In this document: positions 14,897 to 23,726 of the stretch, piece by piece
How positions within the stretch are numbered: position 1 is the first letter of the stretch
Layout: the number at the start of each line of letters is the position of its first letter
Position numbers and translations under genes: made by a program
Notes under the pieces: generated by a model
What the model was told of the DNA's origin: nothing
What the model saw: only the letters and a program-made list of their open reading frames with translations
Databases searched by the model: none
Virus record (IMG/VR): IMGVR_UViG_3300017666_000007
Coordinates: 1 to 25,931 of that record
Direction: 5' to 3' (one strand)
DNA: 25,931 nucleotides
Origin: a virus

Positions 14897-17800
14897 ATGT
14901 TGCAAAAAATCAAATCTTTATTCACAAGACGGCCAACTTCGGACCAACCTACAACGCCGGTCACGAAGGGCTATAAGCCTATGGTGCGCACGTGGTTTCA
15001 ACAGCCACGAGATCTACCGCCATTTAGTTTCGATACGATCTATTCGATGCTCTTGGACCCGCAAGTGCGTCTCTGTCTTGCCATGCGACAGGCACCAATT
15101 CATAACGTGCAGCTCGCCTACCAAAAAGGATTCGATTCCAGCGGCAAACCAATCTGGATCAATGGAGTTAAAGCCAGAAATCCTGCTGTCGCCGCATGGG
15201 TACAAAGGCAAGTTCAAACTATCTGGACGAACTACCTACCCGAAATCTTAAAGGCACAGGTTTGGGGCTGGAGTGGCGGCGAAGTCACGGTTCGACTATC
15301 CGAACACAATCTACTTGAAATCGATCGATTGCTTCCGAGGCACGCTGCTGACGTTTTGCTCCTGAAAGACCATGGAGATCGATACGGAATTCGAGTAAAG
15401 CGGATAACGAATTGTGGCGAGGTCGATCTTCCATTTCCGTATTGCTGGTTTCACACCTTCAATCCCGATGCAGGCGAAGACTACGGAAATCCAGTACTCT
15501 TGGGAGCGTATTCGCCATGGGCTGATAAGTGGCTCGATGGAGCGGCGCTCGATACTCGTAGGCTTTACATGCATAAAGACGCCTATGGCGGGATGAAGAT
15601 CGGCTATCCCGAAGAGTCTGTATACGTCGATGGGCAAGAGAAGCCGGTCTCGGCTAGGGATCTCGCGCTACAAATCGCAGAACAGCGGGCAGCCGGTGGA
15701 ACCGTCACCTATCCCACAACCAGAGATGGAATGGGTAACGCCAAATGGGAAATCCAAGACGCGACGGTATCGAGTAACCCCGCCCACATCTTGCAGTTTC
15801 CTAAGGATCTCGATGATGAGATTCGAATCGGAATGGAAATTCCCGATGATGTAATCAGCTCCGATGGAGTTGGTGGCTGGGCCGGTAAACGCGTAACGCT
15901 AGCAGCGTTTTATTCAGGTTTGGATTCTTGGGTGACTCAAATCTTCAGGGATTTGAGACTCACTTTGGAGCCGCTCGTAATGCTGAACTGGGGCAAGGCT
16001 CTGGATTTTGATATTTGCTTCAAACCGCTTGAGCAAGTGGCCATGGAGCAACAATCGGGAGCGGGCGGTTTCCAGCCAGGTCAACAACAAGCACAGCAGC
16101 CAGCTGCACCTGGAAACCCAGCTCTTCAAATCCCTTCGCGATTGATGAGCACAGTACGCGTAGATGAAAAGGACATCGATCCGAATCTTTCGGCAGAAGC
16201 GATCGCAGAGATACTGCAAAGTATCTTTGGCGATGATGCGGAGAAGATGTTCGAAAAGGCCTACTCCGAACCCGTAAAGCGGATGGGTACCTGGAAAGCA
16301 ATCGATCACCCGCGAGGGCCAGACGGGCGATTCATCGAAAAGAACAGCCCTCAAGCGGTTTCTGCGGCTAAGGACAAGATCCAAAACGTCCTTCAGGGAG
16401 AGCGAACCGAAACGGCTTTGCGCGAGATCTCTTCACACCTTTCGATTCTTACTACCAAGCAACTGCGAGAGCTCCAGCGCGAGAACAACATTAAAGCGGG
16501 TGGAGCGAAACCTTCCCTTGTAGCGAAGATTGCAGAACGGTTGCATGGCAAACCGGTTGAATCCAAAAAACGAGACGATTCAACACCTAAGAATCCTGAC
16601 AACCAAGACGTCTACACTGTTCCAGTAGATAGCCTGAAGGTCGATCCAAAGCGATTCCAGTACAAAGTAAAAGGGGTCGACGATACGGGCGTTACTGCGG
16701 AACTGAAGGGCGTTGGTAAATGGAATCCCGAATTGGCGGGAGCACTTCTCGTTTGGCGAGATCCAGAAACCGGACAGGATTTCGTTGTTAATGGTCACCA
16801 CAGGCACGAACTAGCGACGCGGTTGAACGCTGGCCAAATCAACGTTCGTTACATCCAAGCCGAATCTGCACAGGAGGCACGCGCTCGGGGGGCGTTGGCA
16901 AACATCGCCGAGGGGCGAGGATCCGCGATCGATGCTGCAAAGTATCTGCGAGACTCTGGGAAGAACATCGATCACCTGAAGGAAGCGGGTATCTCGATGA
17001 CTGGCAAGGTTGCTGCGGATGCATCAATCTTGAAGGATTTGGCGGAAAAGCCGTTCCAGTTGGTCACCGAGGGGCGGCTGGACGAAGACAAAGCGATCGC
17101 GGTTGCACGTCATTTGAAGGATCCAGATCTTCAGCAAAAGCTATTCAAAAAGCTCGAGGATCGAGAATCGAACGATCAGCGCGAGTGGACGAATCGGGAA
17201 ATCGAAACGGCAGCTCGTAAGATGGCTTCTGCTGGATCGGTTACCCAAACAGGTTTCGATCTTTTCGGAGCTTTCGAAGAGGAACAATCGACGTTTGATC
17301 AAGAGGTTGAGCTTGAGGCTCACGTCTCTCGATTGTTGCAACAGGAGGCCAACGACTATCGAGCGGTTGCTAACAAGCGACGCGCCGAAAGGGTAACGGA
17401 TGCCGGGAACGTTTTAGCAGTTGATGAGAATGCAAAACGGGCGGACGCTGCGGAAAGTGCAGTGTCTGATTTTGACCGTCAGTCGAGAATTAAAGGATCC
17501 GTCAGTGAGGCGATTCAATCGCAAGCTGCGGCGCTCGCATCTGCAAAAACTAAGAAAGATCGGGATGCGATCAAAGAGCAAACCCTGGGAGCGGTTCGTG
17601 CTGCTCTTGGTGTCCAAAAGTCTGGCGATCGAAATCTGGAATCAGGTTTAGTCTGGCAGGGTGATAAATGGAGTCGAGATGAGCGAACCGGCGGTTTGGT
17701 TGAAAAAGCAACCATGCGCAACGCCCAACGCAATTGGCCAGAGCACCGAAATGCCTATGTCAAAAACTATGGAAGGCTCGGAGATGATGGAAAACTCGCA

Positions 17801-18535
17801 GGAGTCGTATTAAATACGGACGATTGGCGTTCGCAGTTCCCGCAATACAAAGGAACCAACGCACATGAGGTACATGAGGCAAGCGCGGAACTGAACAATC
17901 GGCTTTACAAAGAGGCCTTAAAGGAGACCAAGGGAAAGGGCAATGGTCGGATGTTGATCTTGGCTGGCGGAGGCGGATCTGGAAAAGGCACAGCGACGAA
18001 AAACCATTTCGATGTCAATGAATACCCGCTGGTTCTCGATCAGGCTTCAGCTAACTATCCAAAACTTGAAAAGAAACTCGATGAGGCGATCTCGGCTGGA
18101 TTCACTCCTCAACACGTTTTTATCGATCGAGGCGTCTCCGGTGCAACGGGTGGTGTGATTGGTAGAGCCATGAATGCACTGAAACGAGGAGAAATGCCAC
18201 GCACAGTTCCATTGTCGATCGCTATGGAAGCAAACATCGATTCAAGAAAAGCAACTTTGGAATTGTTGAAAAGAAGAAAGGATATTGACACATCGGTAAT
18301 CGATAATACAAGTGATAGAGGCGAGACACGACTGATCAAAGATAGAAATGAAGCGATCAAGTATCTTGAAGCTCGCATTGAAGAAGAAGACCGCAAATTA
18401 GGCGAATTTAAGGCCACAATGGAACTCGATTTGGCCAATAAGCTTAGATCTGGAGAGATTCCGGATGATGTAGCTATTGGGCTTATGGGGCAACAGTGGT
18501 TCGATAAAACAAAGGGCACAAGCGATGGAACTTAA
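14897..18535 (+). CDS. Portal protein fused to ParB-like and zeta-toxin-like domains
   Basis: This is one uninterrupted 1212-aa frame with ribosome site GAGGAAG six bases before ATG. Residues 1 to ~390 look like a DUF935/Mu gp29-type portal: PQVRLCLAMRQAPI, AQVWGWSGGEVTVRL, PYCWFHTFNPDAGEDYGNPV, then a helical stem. A Gln-rich linker (about 390-410) leads to a SAP-like stretch LTTKQLRELQRENNIKAGG. Residues ~573-690 form a ParB/Srx-type domain: VPVDSLKVDP, then GKWNPELAG, VVNGHHRHELA (about 631-640) and ARGALANIAEGRGSAIDAA. Helical linkers follow. Residues ~965-1212 form a zeta-toxin-like kinase with Walker A GGGGSGKGT (1024-1032, K1030) and candidate catalytic D1048 (LVLDQ). Normal portals are 400-550 aa. 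The fusion could deliver effectors with the virion; whether it is cut by the protease is unknown. Confidence 0.78.
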   Translation: MLQKIKSLFTRRPTSDQPTTPVTKGYKPMVRTWFQQPRDLPPFSFDTIYSMLLDPQVRLCLAMRQAPIHNVQLAYQKGFDSSGKPIWINGVKARNPAVAAWVQRQVQTIWTNYLPEILKAQVWGWSGGEVTVRLSEHNLLEIDRLLPRHAADVLLLKDHGDRYGIRVKRITNCGEVDLPFPYCWFHTFNPDAGEDYGNPVLLGAYSPWADKWLDGAALDTRRLYMHKDAYGGMKIGYPEESVYVDGQEKPVSARDLALQIAEQRAAGGTVTYPTTRDGMGNAKWEIQDATVSSNPAHILQFPKDLDDEIRIGMEIPDDVISSDGVGGWAGKRVTLAAFYSGLDSWVTQIFRDLRLTLEPLVMLNWGKALDFDICFKPLEQVAMEQQSGAGGFQPGQQQAQQPAAPGNPALQIPSRLMSTVRVDEKDIDPNLSAEAIAEILQSIFGDDAEKMFEKAYSEPVKRMGTWKAIDHPRGPDGRFIEKNSPQAVSAAKDKIQNVLQGERTETALREISSHLSILTTKQLRELQRENNIKAGGAKPSLVAKIAERLHGKPVESKKRDDSTPKNPDNQDVYTVPVDSLKVDPKRFQYKVKGVDDTGVTAELKGVGKWNPELAGALLVWRDPETGQDFVVNGHHRHELATRLNAGQINVRYIQAESAQEARARGALANIAEGRGSAIDAAKYLRDSGKNIDHLKEAGISMTGKVAADASILKDLAEKPFQLVTEGRLDEDKAIAVARHLKDPDLQQKLFKKLEDRESNDQREWTNREIETAARKMASAGSVTQTGFDLFGAFEEEQSTFDQEVELEAHVSRLLQQEANDYRAVANKRRAERVTDAGNVLAVDENAKRADAAESAVSDFDRQSRIKGSVSEAIQSQAAALASAKTKKDRDAIKEQTLGAVRAALGVQKSGDRNLESGLVWQGDKWSRDERTGGLVEKATMRNAQRNWPEHRNAYVKNYGRLGDDGKLAGVVLNTDDWRSQFPQYKGTNAHEVHEASAELNNRLYKEALKETKGKGNGRMLILAGGGGSGKGTATKNHFDVNEYPLVLDQASANYPKLEKKLDEAISAGFTPQHVFIDRGVSGATGGVIGRAMNALKRGEMPRTVPLSIAMEANIDSRKATLELLKRRKDIDTSVIDNTSDRGETRLIKDRNEAIKYLEARIEEEDRKLGEFKATMELDLANKLRSGEIPDDVAIGLMGQQWFDKTKGTSDGT

Positions 18536-18953
18536 ACTTGCTGACAACAACCGATTTCCGCTAACGACTCAAGCAGGGCTTTCCGAGGAAGATCAAGCTC
18601 TGATTGATTCAATCAATCTCGACCAATTACGAGAAATGATCGAGCTAGAAGAACCGATGAACGATCGGCAAAAAGCGAGATTGCTGGAACTTGAAGAAAA
18701 GCATTCTTTACGAGTCGAGGCAGCGAAAAAAGCTGGAATTCGATTCACAGGAGAACCTGTTCCCGAGAAAACGAAGGAACCGGAAGAAAATCCGGAAGCT
18801 AATACGGAACAACCTCAAGCACAAGAAGAGGTCTATCGCGGGGATCCACGATTCCGTTTAACGGATGAACAAGCGGCAAGAGTCGCGAAGGGGCATAGAG
18901 ATATGATGGAGATGCCAAACAAACCTCCGATTGATTTGACGAAGGATGATTAA
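18525..18953 (+). CDS. Acidic 142-aa protein coupled to the portal fusion
   Basis: ATG 18525 lies after AAAGGG and overlaps the last 11 bases of the portal gene; the stop overlaps the MuF start (TAATG). The protein is acidic, with helices at LSEEDQALIDSINLDQLREM and NDRQKARLLELEEKHSLRVE. A Pro/Glu-rich, probably disordered linker (PEKTKEPEENPEANTEQPQ) follows, then a C-terminal helix RLTDEQAARVAKGHRDMMEM. I recognise no domain. Because it directly follows a zeta-like toxin domain, it could restrain that domain. A packaging, scaffold or head protein role is equally possible. It does not resemble the classical epsilon antitoxin. Confidence 0.65.
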   Translation: MELKLADNNRFPLTTQAGLSEEDQALIDSINLDQLREMIELEEPMNDRQKARLLELEEKHSLRVEAAKKAGIRFTGEPVPEKTKEPEENPEANTEQPQAQEEVYRGDPRFRLTDEQAARVAKGHRDMMEMPNKPPIDLTKDD

Positions 18954-19960
18954 TGGTTGCAATCTCGGAATCGCTTATTCAGCAGTCATTGTTTGAGGCC
19001 CAATCGCTTTACGCATTGGTTCAGAAGGACATCGCCTCAACCCTGCTAAATTCAAGTGTCATCATGCCAAACGCGATTCCGACGTTAATTCAACGGGCTG
19101 TTGATGCCTATCGTCCTGTGTTGATTTCTCATCTCACGGCATCAAAGCTGTCGAGCTGGATCCTAGGGGCGGATCAAGTAGCCAAGCAATTTCCCGAGTG
19201 GCTTCTCCGCGAATTTTCGACAGGTGTTCGATCAGATCGCAATCCTCCGAGCTGGTTTCAAGAGGAAACTCAAGAAGCTTCCGATCCCGAGCCGCGATTC
19301 TCGATCATTCTTAATGCCATGGAGCGGCTATCGGAGCGAAACATCATTTCGCGCGAACAGTGGGATCTTGCAAGCGATGTCGCCCAACAGAACGCGTTCA
19401 TGATCACTGGCGAAATTACTCTCGATACGATCGAGCGCGTTCGTGACGAGTTGATTCAAGATCTTTCGACTGGTACCTCCCTCGGTGGGTTCAAGAATCG
19501 AGTTGGAGAGATTCTCGTAAGATCAGGTCTAGGCGACGCGAGAATTGAAACGATTTACCGAACCAACGTTCAGTCAGCATTTCGCGACGGTAGGGAAACT
19601 ATCGCTCGCGATCCGCTCGTGATGGAGGCCTTCCCGTATCAGGCTTACCTCGCTATTCACGACGCGCGAGTTCGAAGTAATCATTTGGCACTTGAATCTC
19701 TGGGATTGAGCGGAACGAATATCTACCGTCGAGACGATCCATTTTGGGATTATTGGACCCCTCCAAACGGTTTCAATTGTCGCTGTGGTGTTCAACTCAT
19801 GACCGTGGAGCAAGCAGCTGCAGCTGGTGTAAGAGAGGCAATCCTGTGGCTCGAATCAGGCAGAACACCTGAGAGACCGGAACATCGGCTCAACTACATT
19901 CCATTTGAACCGGAACCAGGTTTCGGTTTCAGTGGGCGTTACGGGGCGATGGTGGCGTAA
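18953..19960 (+). CDS. Phage Mu F-like minor head protein (SPP1 gp7 family)
   Basis: This 335-aa protein has the MuF/SPP1 gp7 core in its C-terminal two thirds. The family sequence is clear: ETIYRTNVQSAFRDGRE (YRTN at 202-205), then AYLAIHDARVRSNHLAL, then DPFWDYWTPPNGFNCRCGVQ with the NCRC metal-type motif at 275-278. The N-terminal part is helical and specific to this phage. MuF proteins sit on or near the portal inside the head and are needed for proper particles and DNA ejection. No toxin domain is appended here, in contrast to the portal. The gene is coupled on both sides by TAATG. Confidence 0.85.
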   Translation: MVAISESLIQQSLFEAQSLYALVQKDIASTLLNSSVIMPNAIPTLIQRAVDAYRPVLISHLTASKLSSWILGADQVAKQFPEWLLREFSTGVRSDRNPPSWFQEETQEASDPEPRFSIILNAMERLSERNIISREQWDLASDVAQQNAFMITGEITLDTIERVRDELIQDLSTGTSLGGFKNRVGEILVRSGLGDARIETIYRTNVQSAFRDGRETIARDPLVMEAFPYQAYLAIHDARVRSNHLALESLGLSGTNIYRRDDPFWDYWTPPNGFNCRCGVQLMTVEQAAAAGVREAILWLESGRTPERPEHRLNYIPFEPEPGFGFSGRYGAMVA

Positions 19961-21333
19961 TGGCAGACATGATTTCGTACACATGGGAAGTTCTAGGGCA
20001 TCGTTCATTAAATCCCGATGATTTTGAAGATGCACGAACCTTCATAGAGACCGAAAGAGGGCCCTATCCCGGAAAAGCAGTACTCTTGTTTCGCGAAGCA
20101 GATGCCAGCGAAATTATGGGCAACGCCGGTCCACTCTCAATTACAATTCGAAAGTGGATTTTCGAGGATGACGAATGGACCGAAGAAGAGTCTTATGAAT
20201 TTCATGGTTATTATCCCGTTCATTCTCGGGTCCCCGACGGGATGGATCATACCGTTGTCGAGGTGACTCTCAAGGATGCACGAAAGCTCCTGGCCGATGT
20301 GATGGTCCAGCGTCGATTTAATGTGATCATCGAAGTGATTGATGAGGATGCTGAAGAATTCCTTTACGAAAAATCGACAATCAATGGCGACGAACCCTGG
20401 GAATTCGGAGAGATCCTGCAGGAACTATTTGCTTTGTCACCTTTGGCTCCATCAGTAGCTAGTGCTGATAGTTCGATTCCTACGAATATCGTCTTTCAAA
20501 ACGAGAGTCTCGCGAGTGCGATCGAAAAGCTACTCGCATCGAAAGCCCTGGCGTACGTGTACGAACTCAGTACCGGGATCGCTAAGACGGTTGATTTACA
20601 GTCTGCGGGAAGTCGTGAAGCTATCGCAGCTGCCATCGGAGAGAAAAGGTTGAAATGGGATTTCCATCCAGACATTGTTCAGCCATTGGAAGCAGAAATT
20701 CTCCCCTGGAGTGCCAAGGATCCAACAACACCGATTACGCAATTGGCATGGCAATCTCATTCGACATCAGCTGGAGAGCCTAAGAAAGTTGTTATTCAAC
20801 ACTTCCATCCGAAGGTTGACGATTTGAATTTACTTGCTGAGGCCTGGTACAAAGTAATTGAGTCGCCACTCGACCAGATTCTACAGGGAGTAGTCGAACA
20901 AGAGCTTAATCCTGCACTAACCCATGCACGTTTCTGGTATGAAAAAGGGGAATCCTCTTCGCGATTCCAGAACAAGCTTCAAAAGGAAATCCCTTGGCCA
21001 ACTCCTCCGGTTTCGATCTACATGGGAGGCAAGATTGAATTTGACATTCTGAGCGCAGCTGAAGCTGCAAGCGGTCCCTACACAGGGCGGATGGTTGCAA
21101 CCGTTGAGATAACTAGAGCCTCTTCCACTGATTTGATCGGTGAAACCGTCGACGTCGTAGACCATAGTGGATGTGTATTTGATTTGGATCCAGCGGAACT
21201 CATTGGATACCACGGTTGGGCATCTTGGGGAACGGTTGCGGACGGTGAAGAGTTTGCACCGTTCCATTGGTGTGCCGATGATCGATGCTGCGAGAAAACC
21301 GGATATGGTTACGGCTATGGGTATGGAGGCTAA
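19960..21333 (+). CDS. Tail hub-like virion protein with GYGYGYGG tail
   Basis: This is a 457-aa protein coupled to MuF by TAATG. Its first 200 residues alternate strands and acidic loops. The segment NIVFQNESLASAIEKLLASK followed by ALAYVYELSTGIAKTVDL resembles the 'sl..ai..l....g...~' region of tail hub / baseplate hub proteins, though I cannot confirm it. The C-terminal 60 residues contain CVFDLDPAELIGYHGWASWG, then a Cys/His cluster (HWCADDRCCEK) and a GYGYGYGYGG end. The last part might bind metal or act as an adhesive tip. I regard it as a tail protein of the host-contact end; the exact function is unknown. Confidence 0.5.
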   Translation: MADMISYTWEVLGHRSLNPDDFEDARTFIETERGPYPGKAVLLFREADASEIMGNAGPLSITIRKWIFEDDEWTEEESYEFHGYYPVHSRVPDGMDHTVVEVTLKDARKLLADVMVQRRFNVIIEVIDEDAEEFLYEKSTINGDEPWEFGEILQELFALSPLAPSVASADSSIPTNIVFQNESLASAIEKLLASKALAYVYELSTGIAKTVDLQSAGSREAIAAAIGEKRLKWDFHPDIVQPLEAEILPWSAKDPTTPITQLAWQSHSTSAGEPKKVVIQHFHPKVDDLNLLAEAWYKVIESPLDQILQGVVEQELNPALTHARFWYEKGESSSRFQNKLQKEIPWPTPPVSIYMGGKIEFDILSAAEAASGPYTGRMVATVEITRASSTDLIGETVDVVDHSGCVFDLDPAELIGYHGWASWGTVADGEEFAPFHWCADDRCCEKTGYGYGYGYGG

Positions 21334-21338
21334 ATCGC

Positions 21339-22535
21339 ATGTCTACTCGCCGATGTTGCTGCGCTGATTGCAAACTGGGGGATGACACCTTTACCCGAGT
21401 TGATGCAACGCCACCTTCTGGAAGATGGTATGAAATTGACGGCGAATGGAGTCTTACAGATCAGTTCGTGACCGACAACGGAACCGAGGGGATTCTCGCA
21501 ACTACCATTTGTCATCCTCCCCAATATGAGAAAGGGAGCTGGATCGCGAACTTTCGACTGATGCAGGTACGCTCTAGAGAGAAGTTTGTTGTTCGTGCGG
21601 GTAATCCCCTGTCTGATGTTTATGAGATTTGGTACGAACCTTTGGACATGGATCTGCCAAACGCAAGAATCAAGATCACAGTATTTAATGAGGTCGGAGA
21701 GAAAAGCGTTGAACATCCTTGGCCGGTTAGCCCACTTGGCGGGAGCGCAGATGCGGTCGACGCTTTTGCTTGTTATCAACCAGGCGTAATGCTTCGAGCT
21801 TCTATCGGATCCTTCGGAGGATTGGTGCCAGTTGCTGCAATCTGCATCGGAGGAATGGGAGAACCATGCTACACCGTTGAAGATGTGAAGGTCGGGAATT
21901 TCTCGTTCATTCGTGGCGCCTTCGACAATTGGCAGTACTGGGCAACCGCGATCGATGATTTGTCGTGTATTCCATGCGGCTGCTTCTGCCTAAAGGGAGA
22001 AAAATCGGCTGATAAGTTTGATCCTGAAGCGAGGTGTTTTCCAGATAAGCTCAAGGCGATCTTCCAGCTTGTTGAGTCTGATATTGTTGATCCAGATTGC
22101 CCAATGAATGACTTCGAATTGGAGCTTAATTTATTCGGAAACAATCGCGACCAATGGTTAAGTGGTAATGCAACGATCTGTTCGACCACATTCGCCATAA
22201 AAGTCAACTGTGAAGTATTTGATGAAGACGATCGAGTGTTTCGAGCTCTAACTTTGCAAATGCTTAATGGAGTCGACAATCAGACCGCTGCAATCGCTTT
22301 TCAGTGGGAGAATCCAGACATCGAAGCAGGCGAAACGACATGGATCAAATATCCAGACTACGAAGAGTCAACCTGTGAACCGGTCAGTCTAGTTTACAAG
22401 TATCTTAAGTTGTCTTGCTTCTTTGGGAACTGTGCTGTTCCAGGGCAATTTGGACAGATCCCATTTTGTTGTCCGACTATTTGTTCACCGACTTGTCCTC
22501 GAATTGTCTACAAAGTTACCTTGGTGGCAGCATGA
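21339..22535 (+). CDS. Cys-rich tail-tip / receptor-binding candidate
   Basis: ATG 21339 follows GGAGG (21325-21329). This 398-aa protein has about 23 cysteines, nearly 6% of residues, which is very high for a phage protein. The N-terminus is STRRCCCADC, the middle has CIPCGCFC, and the end has FCCPTICSPTCPR. Between them lies a beta-rich region (RWYEIDGEWSLTDQFVTDNG, then VRAGNPLSDVYEIWYEP) that resembles concanavalin-like/jelly-roll carbohydrate-binding folds. With its place after the hub-like gene this suggests a receptor-binding or tail-fibre protein stabilised by disulfides or metals. I recall Cys-rich starts of this kind in planctomycete phage proteins, but I cannot confirm homology. 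Confidence 0.5.
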   Translation: MSTRRCCCADCKLGDDTFTRVDATPPSGRWYEIDGEWSLTDQFVTDNGTEGILATTICHPPQYEKGSWIANFRLMQVRSREKFVVRAGNPLSDVYEIWYEPLDMDLPNARIKITVFNEVGEKSVEHPWPVSPLGGSADAVDAFACYQPGVMLRASIGSFGGLVPVAAICIGGMGEPCYTVEDVKVGNFSFIRGAFDNWQYWATAIDDLSCIPCGCFCLKGEKSADKFDPEARCFPDKLKAIFQLVESDIVDPDCPMNDFELELNLFGNNRDQWLSGNATICSTTFAIKVNCEVFDEDDRVFRALTLQMLNGVDNQTAAIAFQWENPDIEAGETTWIKYPDYEESTCEPVSLVYKYLKLSCFFGNCAVPGQFGQIPFCCPTICSPTCPRIVYKVTLVAA

Positions 22536-23710
22536 CTACTTGTGAATGTGCAATGGCGGGTTTCTGTGAGCGGCATCGCGTTGATAAGACGCTCCATTTG
22601 CGACATCTGTGCGAAACCAATCCAGAGTACTTCGAGGCCTGGGAGATGGGCCGCGGTCCAGGGCAGTTGTCCAGCGAGCAAGATAAGTCCAAACGGCAGG
22701 TCATTCGCAAGCGTCGAGTTATCCTTCGAGATAAGTATCTAAAACTCTGGAATCGACTGTTCAACGAAGTGCATACTGTGGCACAGCTGCGAGATTGGGA
22801 GCGGGGAATACCTAGTTTCGGTTGCGACTGCAATCGATTCTATCAATGCTGGATAAAGGTAAATCCTCCCGTTATAGTCGACTTCGAGTGGAAATGGCGA
22901 TTGAAGACAGCCGTCAATCATAAACTTGGGAAAGACAATCTGGAGCTTGATGAAGCGCGAGCGGTATTGGGGGCACCATCCGATTTCGCGAACTCGAAAC
23001 GCGATGATATCGTTGCGGTAACATCATTCTCACCCAAATTGCATTCACTGGAAAAGCAGCAAAGCAGCGTCAAATCTTGGATCCACTTTGGGTTGAAGGT
23101 TTACGCACGGAACACAGGAAATGAAATTGAGCAACTTCGACCCCACTTCCCCGATGTCATATGGATAGTGGATGAGCTGAGGTGCGAAGGTTACGCGTAT
23201 CCCACCCAGCGCATTCGGAATCTAGCTCGAACAGCGATTGAGCTCGACAAGCCAGTTCTGGTGATCAACAGCGACTGTTCGCTTCGGGGCGCTGGAGAAT
23301 GGCTCGAATTTGACGAGAAGCGGCAATTTGTCGGGATCCGATGGAATTACGAACCAGGGATTCCGGAGGTCGTGAGTGAATTCCGATGGGGTTTAGATGC
23401 GTTTAGCTTCACTCCTGGTCAAGCCGCATTGTTGCCAGAGAGTTTTCCATTTGCGATCGGGCATCCCATGTGGGACTATGCTGTGCCAGCATTGATGCAA
23501 TCGCAAGGAGTTGAGTTGAACATTGTTCATCGGCCGTTGATTTATCACGAGAACCACGTCCAGAACTGGATCAAGCAAGATTGGTTTAGGGGGCAGCGAT
23601 GGGTAAGAGAAAATCTAGGGGTGCAGATCGAGTACTCGAGTCCAGTCTTCCGCGATTCTCTCGATCCGGGATATCGGTACAGCCAGACGAGGTGGGTAGC
23701 TACGGGTTGA
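22532..23710 (+). CDS. GT-A-type glycosyltransferase with Cys-rich N-terminus
   Basis: This 392-aa protein begins at an ATG overlapping the previous stop (ATGA). Residues 1-30 have a metal-type cluster (C4, C6, C12, H15, C27), and a second set lies at C98, C100, C106. From about residue 160 the protein follows a GT-A pattern: IVAVTSFSPKLHSLEKQQSS, KSWIHFGLKVYARNTGNEIE, DVIWIVDELR, then VLVINSDCSL (NSD at 246-248 as the metal/nucleotide-sugar site), WGLDAFSFTPGQ, FAIGHPMWDYAVPALM, and RPLIYHENHVQNW. It would transfer a sugar from a nucleotide donor, perhaps onto the tail proteins just upstream or onto the host surface. There is no membrane segment. It is the last gene of the phage late operon. 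Confidence 0.65.
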   Translation: MTTCECAMAGFCERHRVDKTLHLRHLCETNPEYFEAWEMGRGPGQLSSEQDKSKRQVIRKRRVILRDKYLKLWNRLFNEVHTVAQLRDWERGIPSFGCDCNRFYQCWIKVNPPVIVDFEWKWRLKTAVNHKLGKDNLELDEARAVLGAPSDFANSKRDDIVAVTSFSPKLHSLEKQQSSVKSWIHFGLKVYARNTGNEIEQLRPHFPDVIWIVDELRCEGYAYPTQRIRNLARTAIELDKPVLVINSDCSLRGAGEWLEFDEKRQFVGIRWNYEPGIPEVVSEFRWGLDAFSFTPGQAALLPESFPFAIGHPMWDYAVPALMQSQGVELNIVHRPLIYHENHVQNWIKQDWFRGQRWVRENLGVQIEYSSPVFRDSLDPGYRYSQTRWVATG

Positions 23711-23726
23711 TACCAAATTGATACCA
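23707..23726. repeat. Two direct repeats TTGATACCA (possible integrase arm sites)
   Basis: Two identical 9-mers lie at 23707-23715 and 23718-23726, an 11-base period that puts both on the same face of the helix. The first covers the stop codon of the glycosyltransferase gene. They sit about 95-115 bases inside the putative attachment core, where arm-type integrase sites are expected. The role is inferred. Confidence 0.35.
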
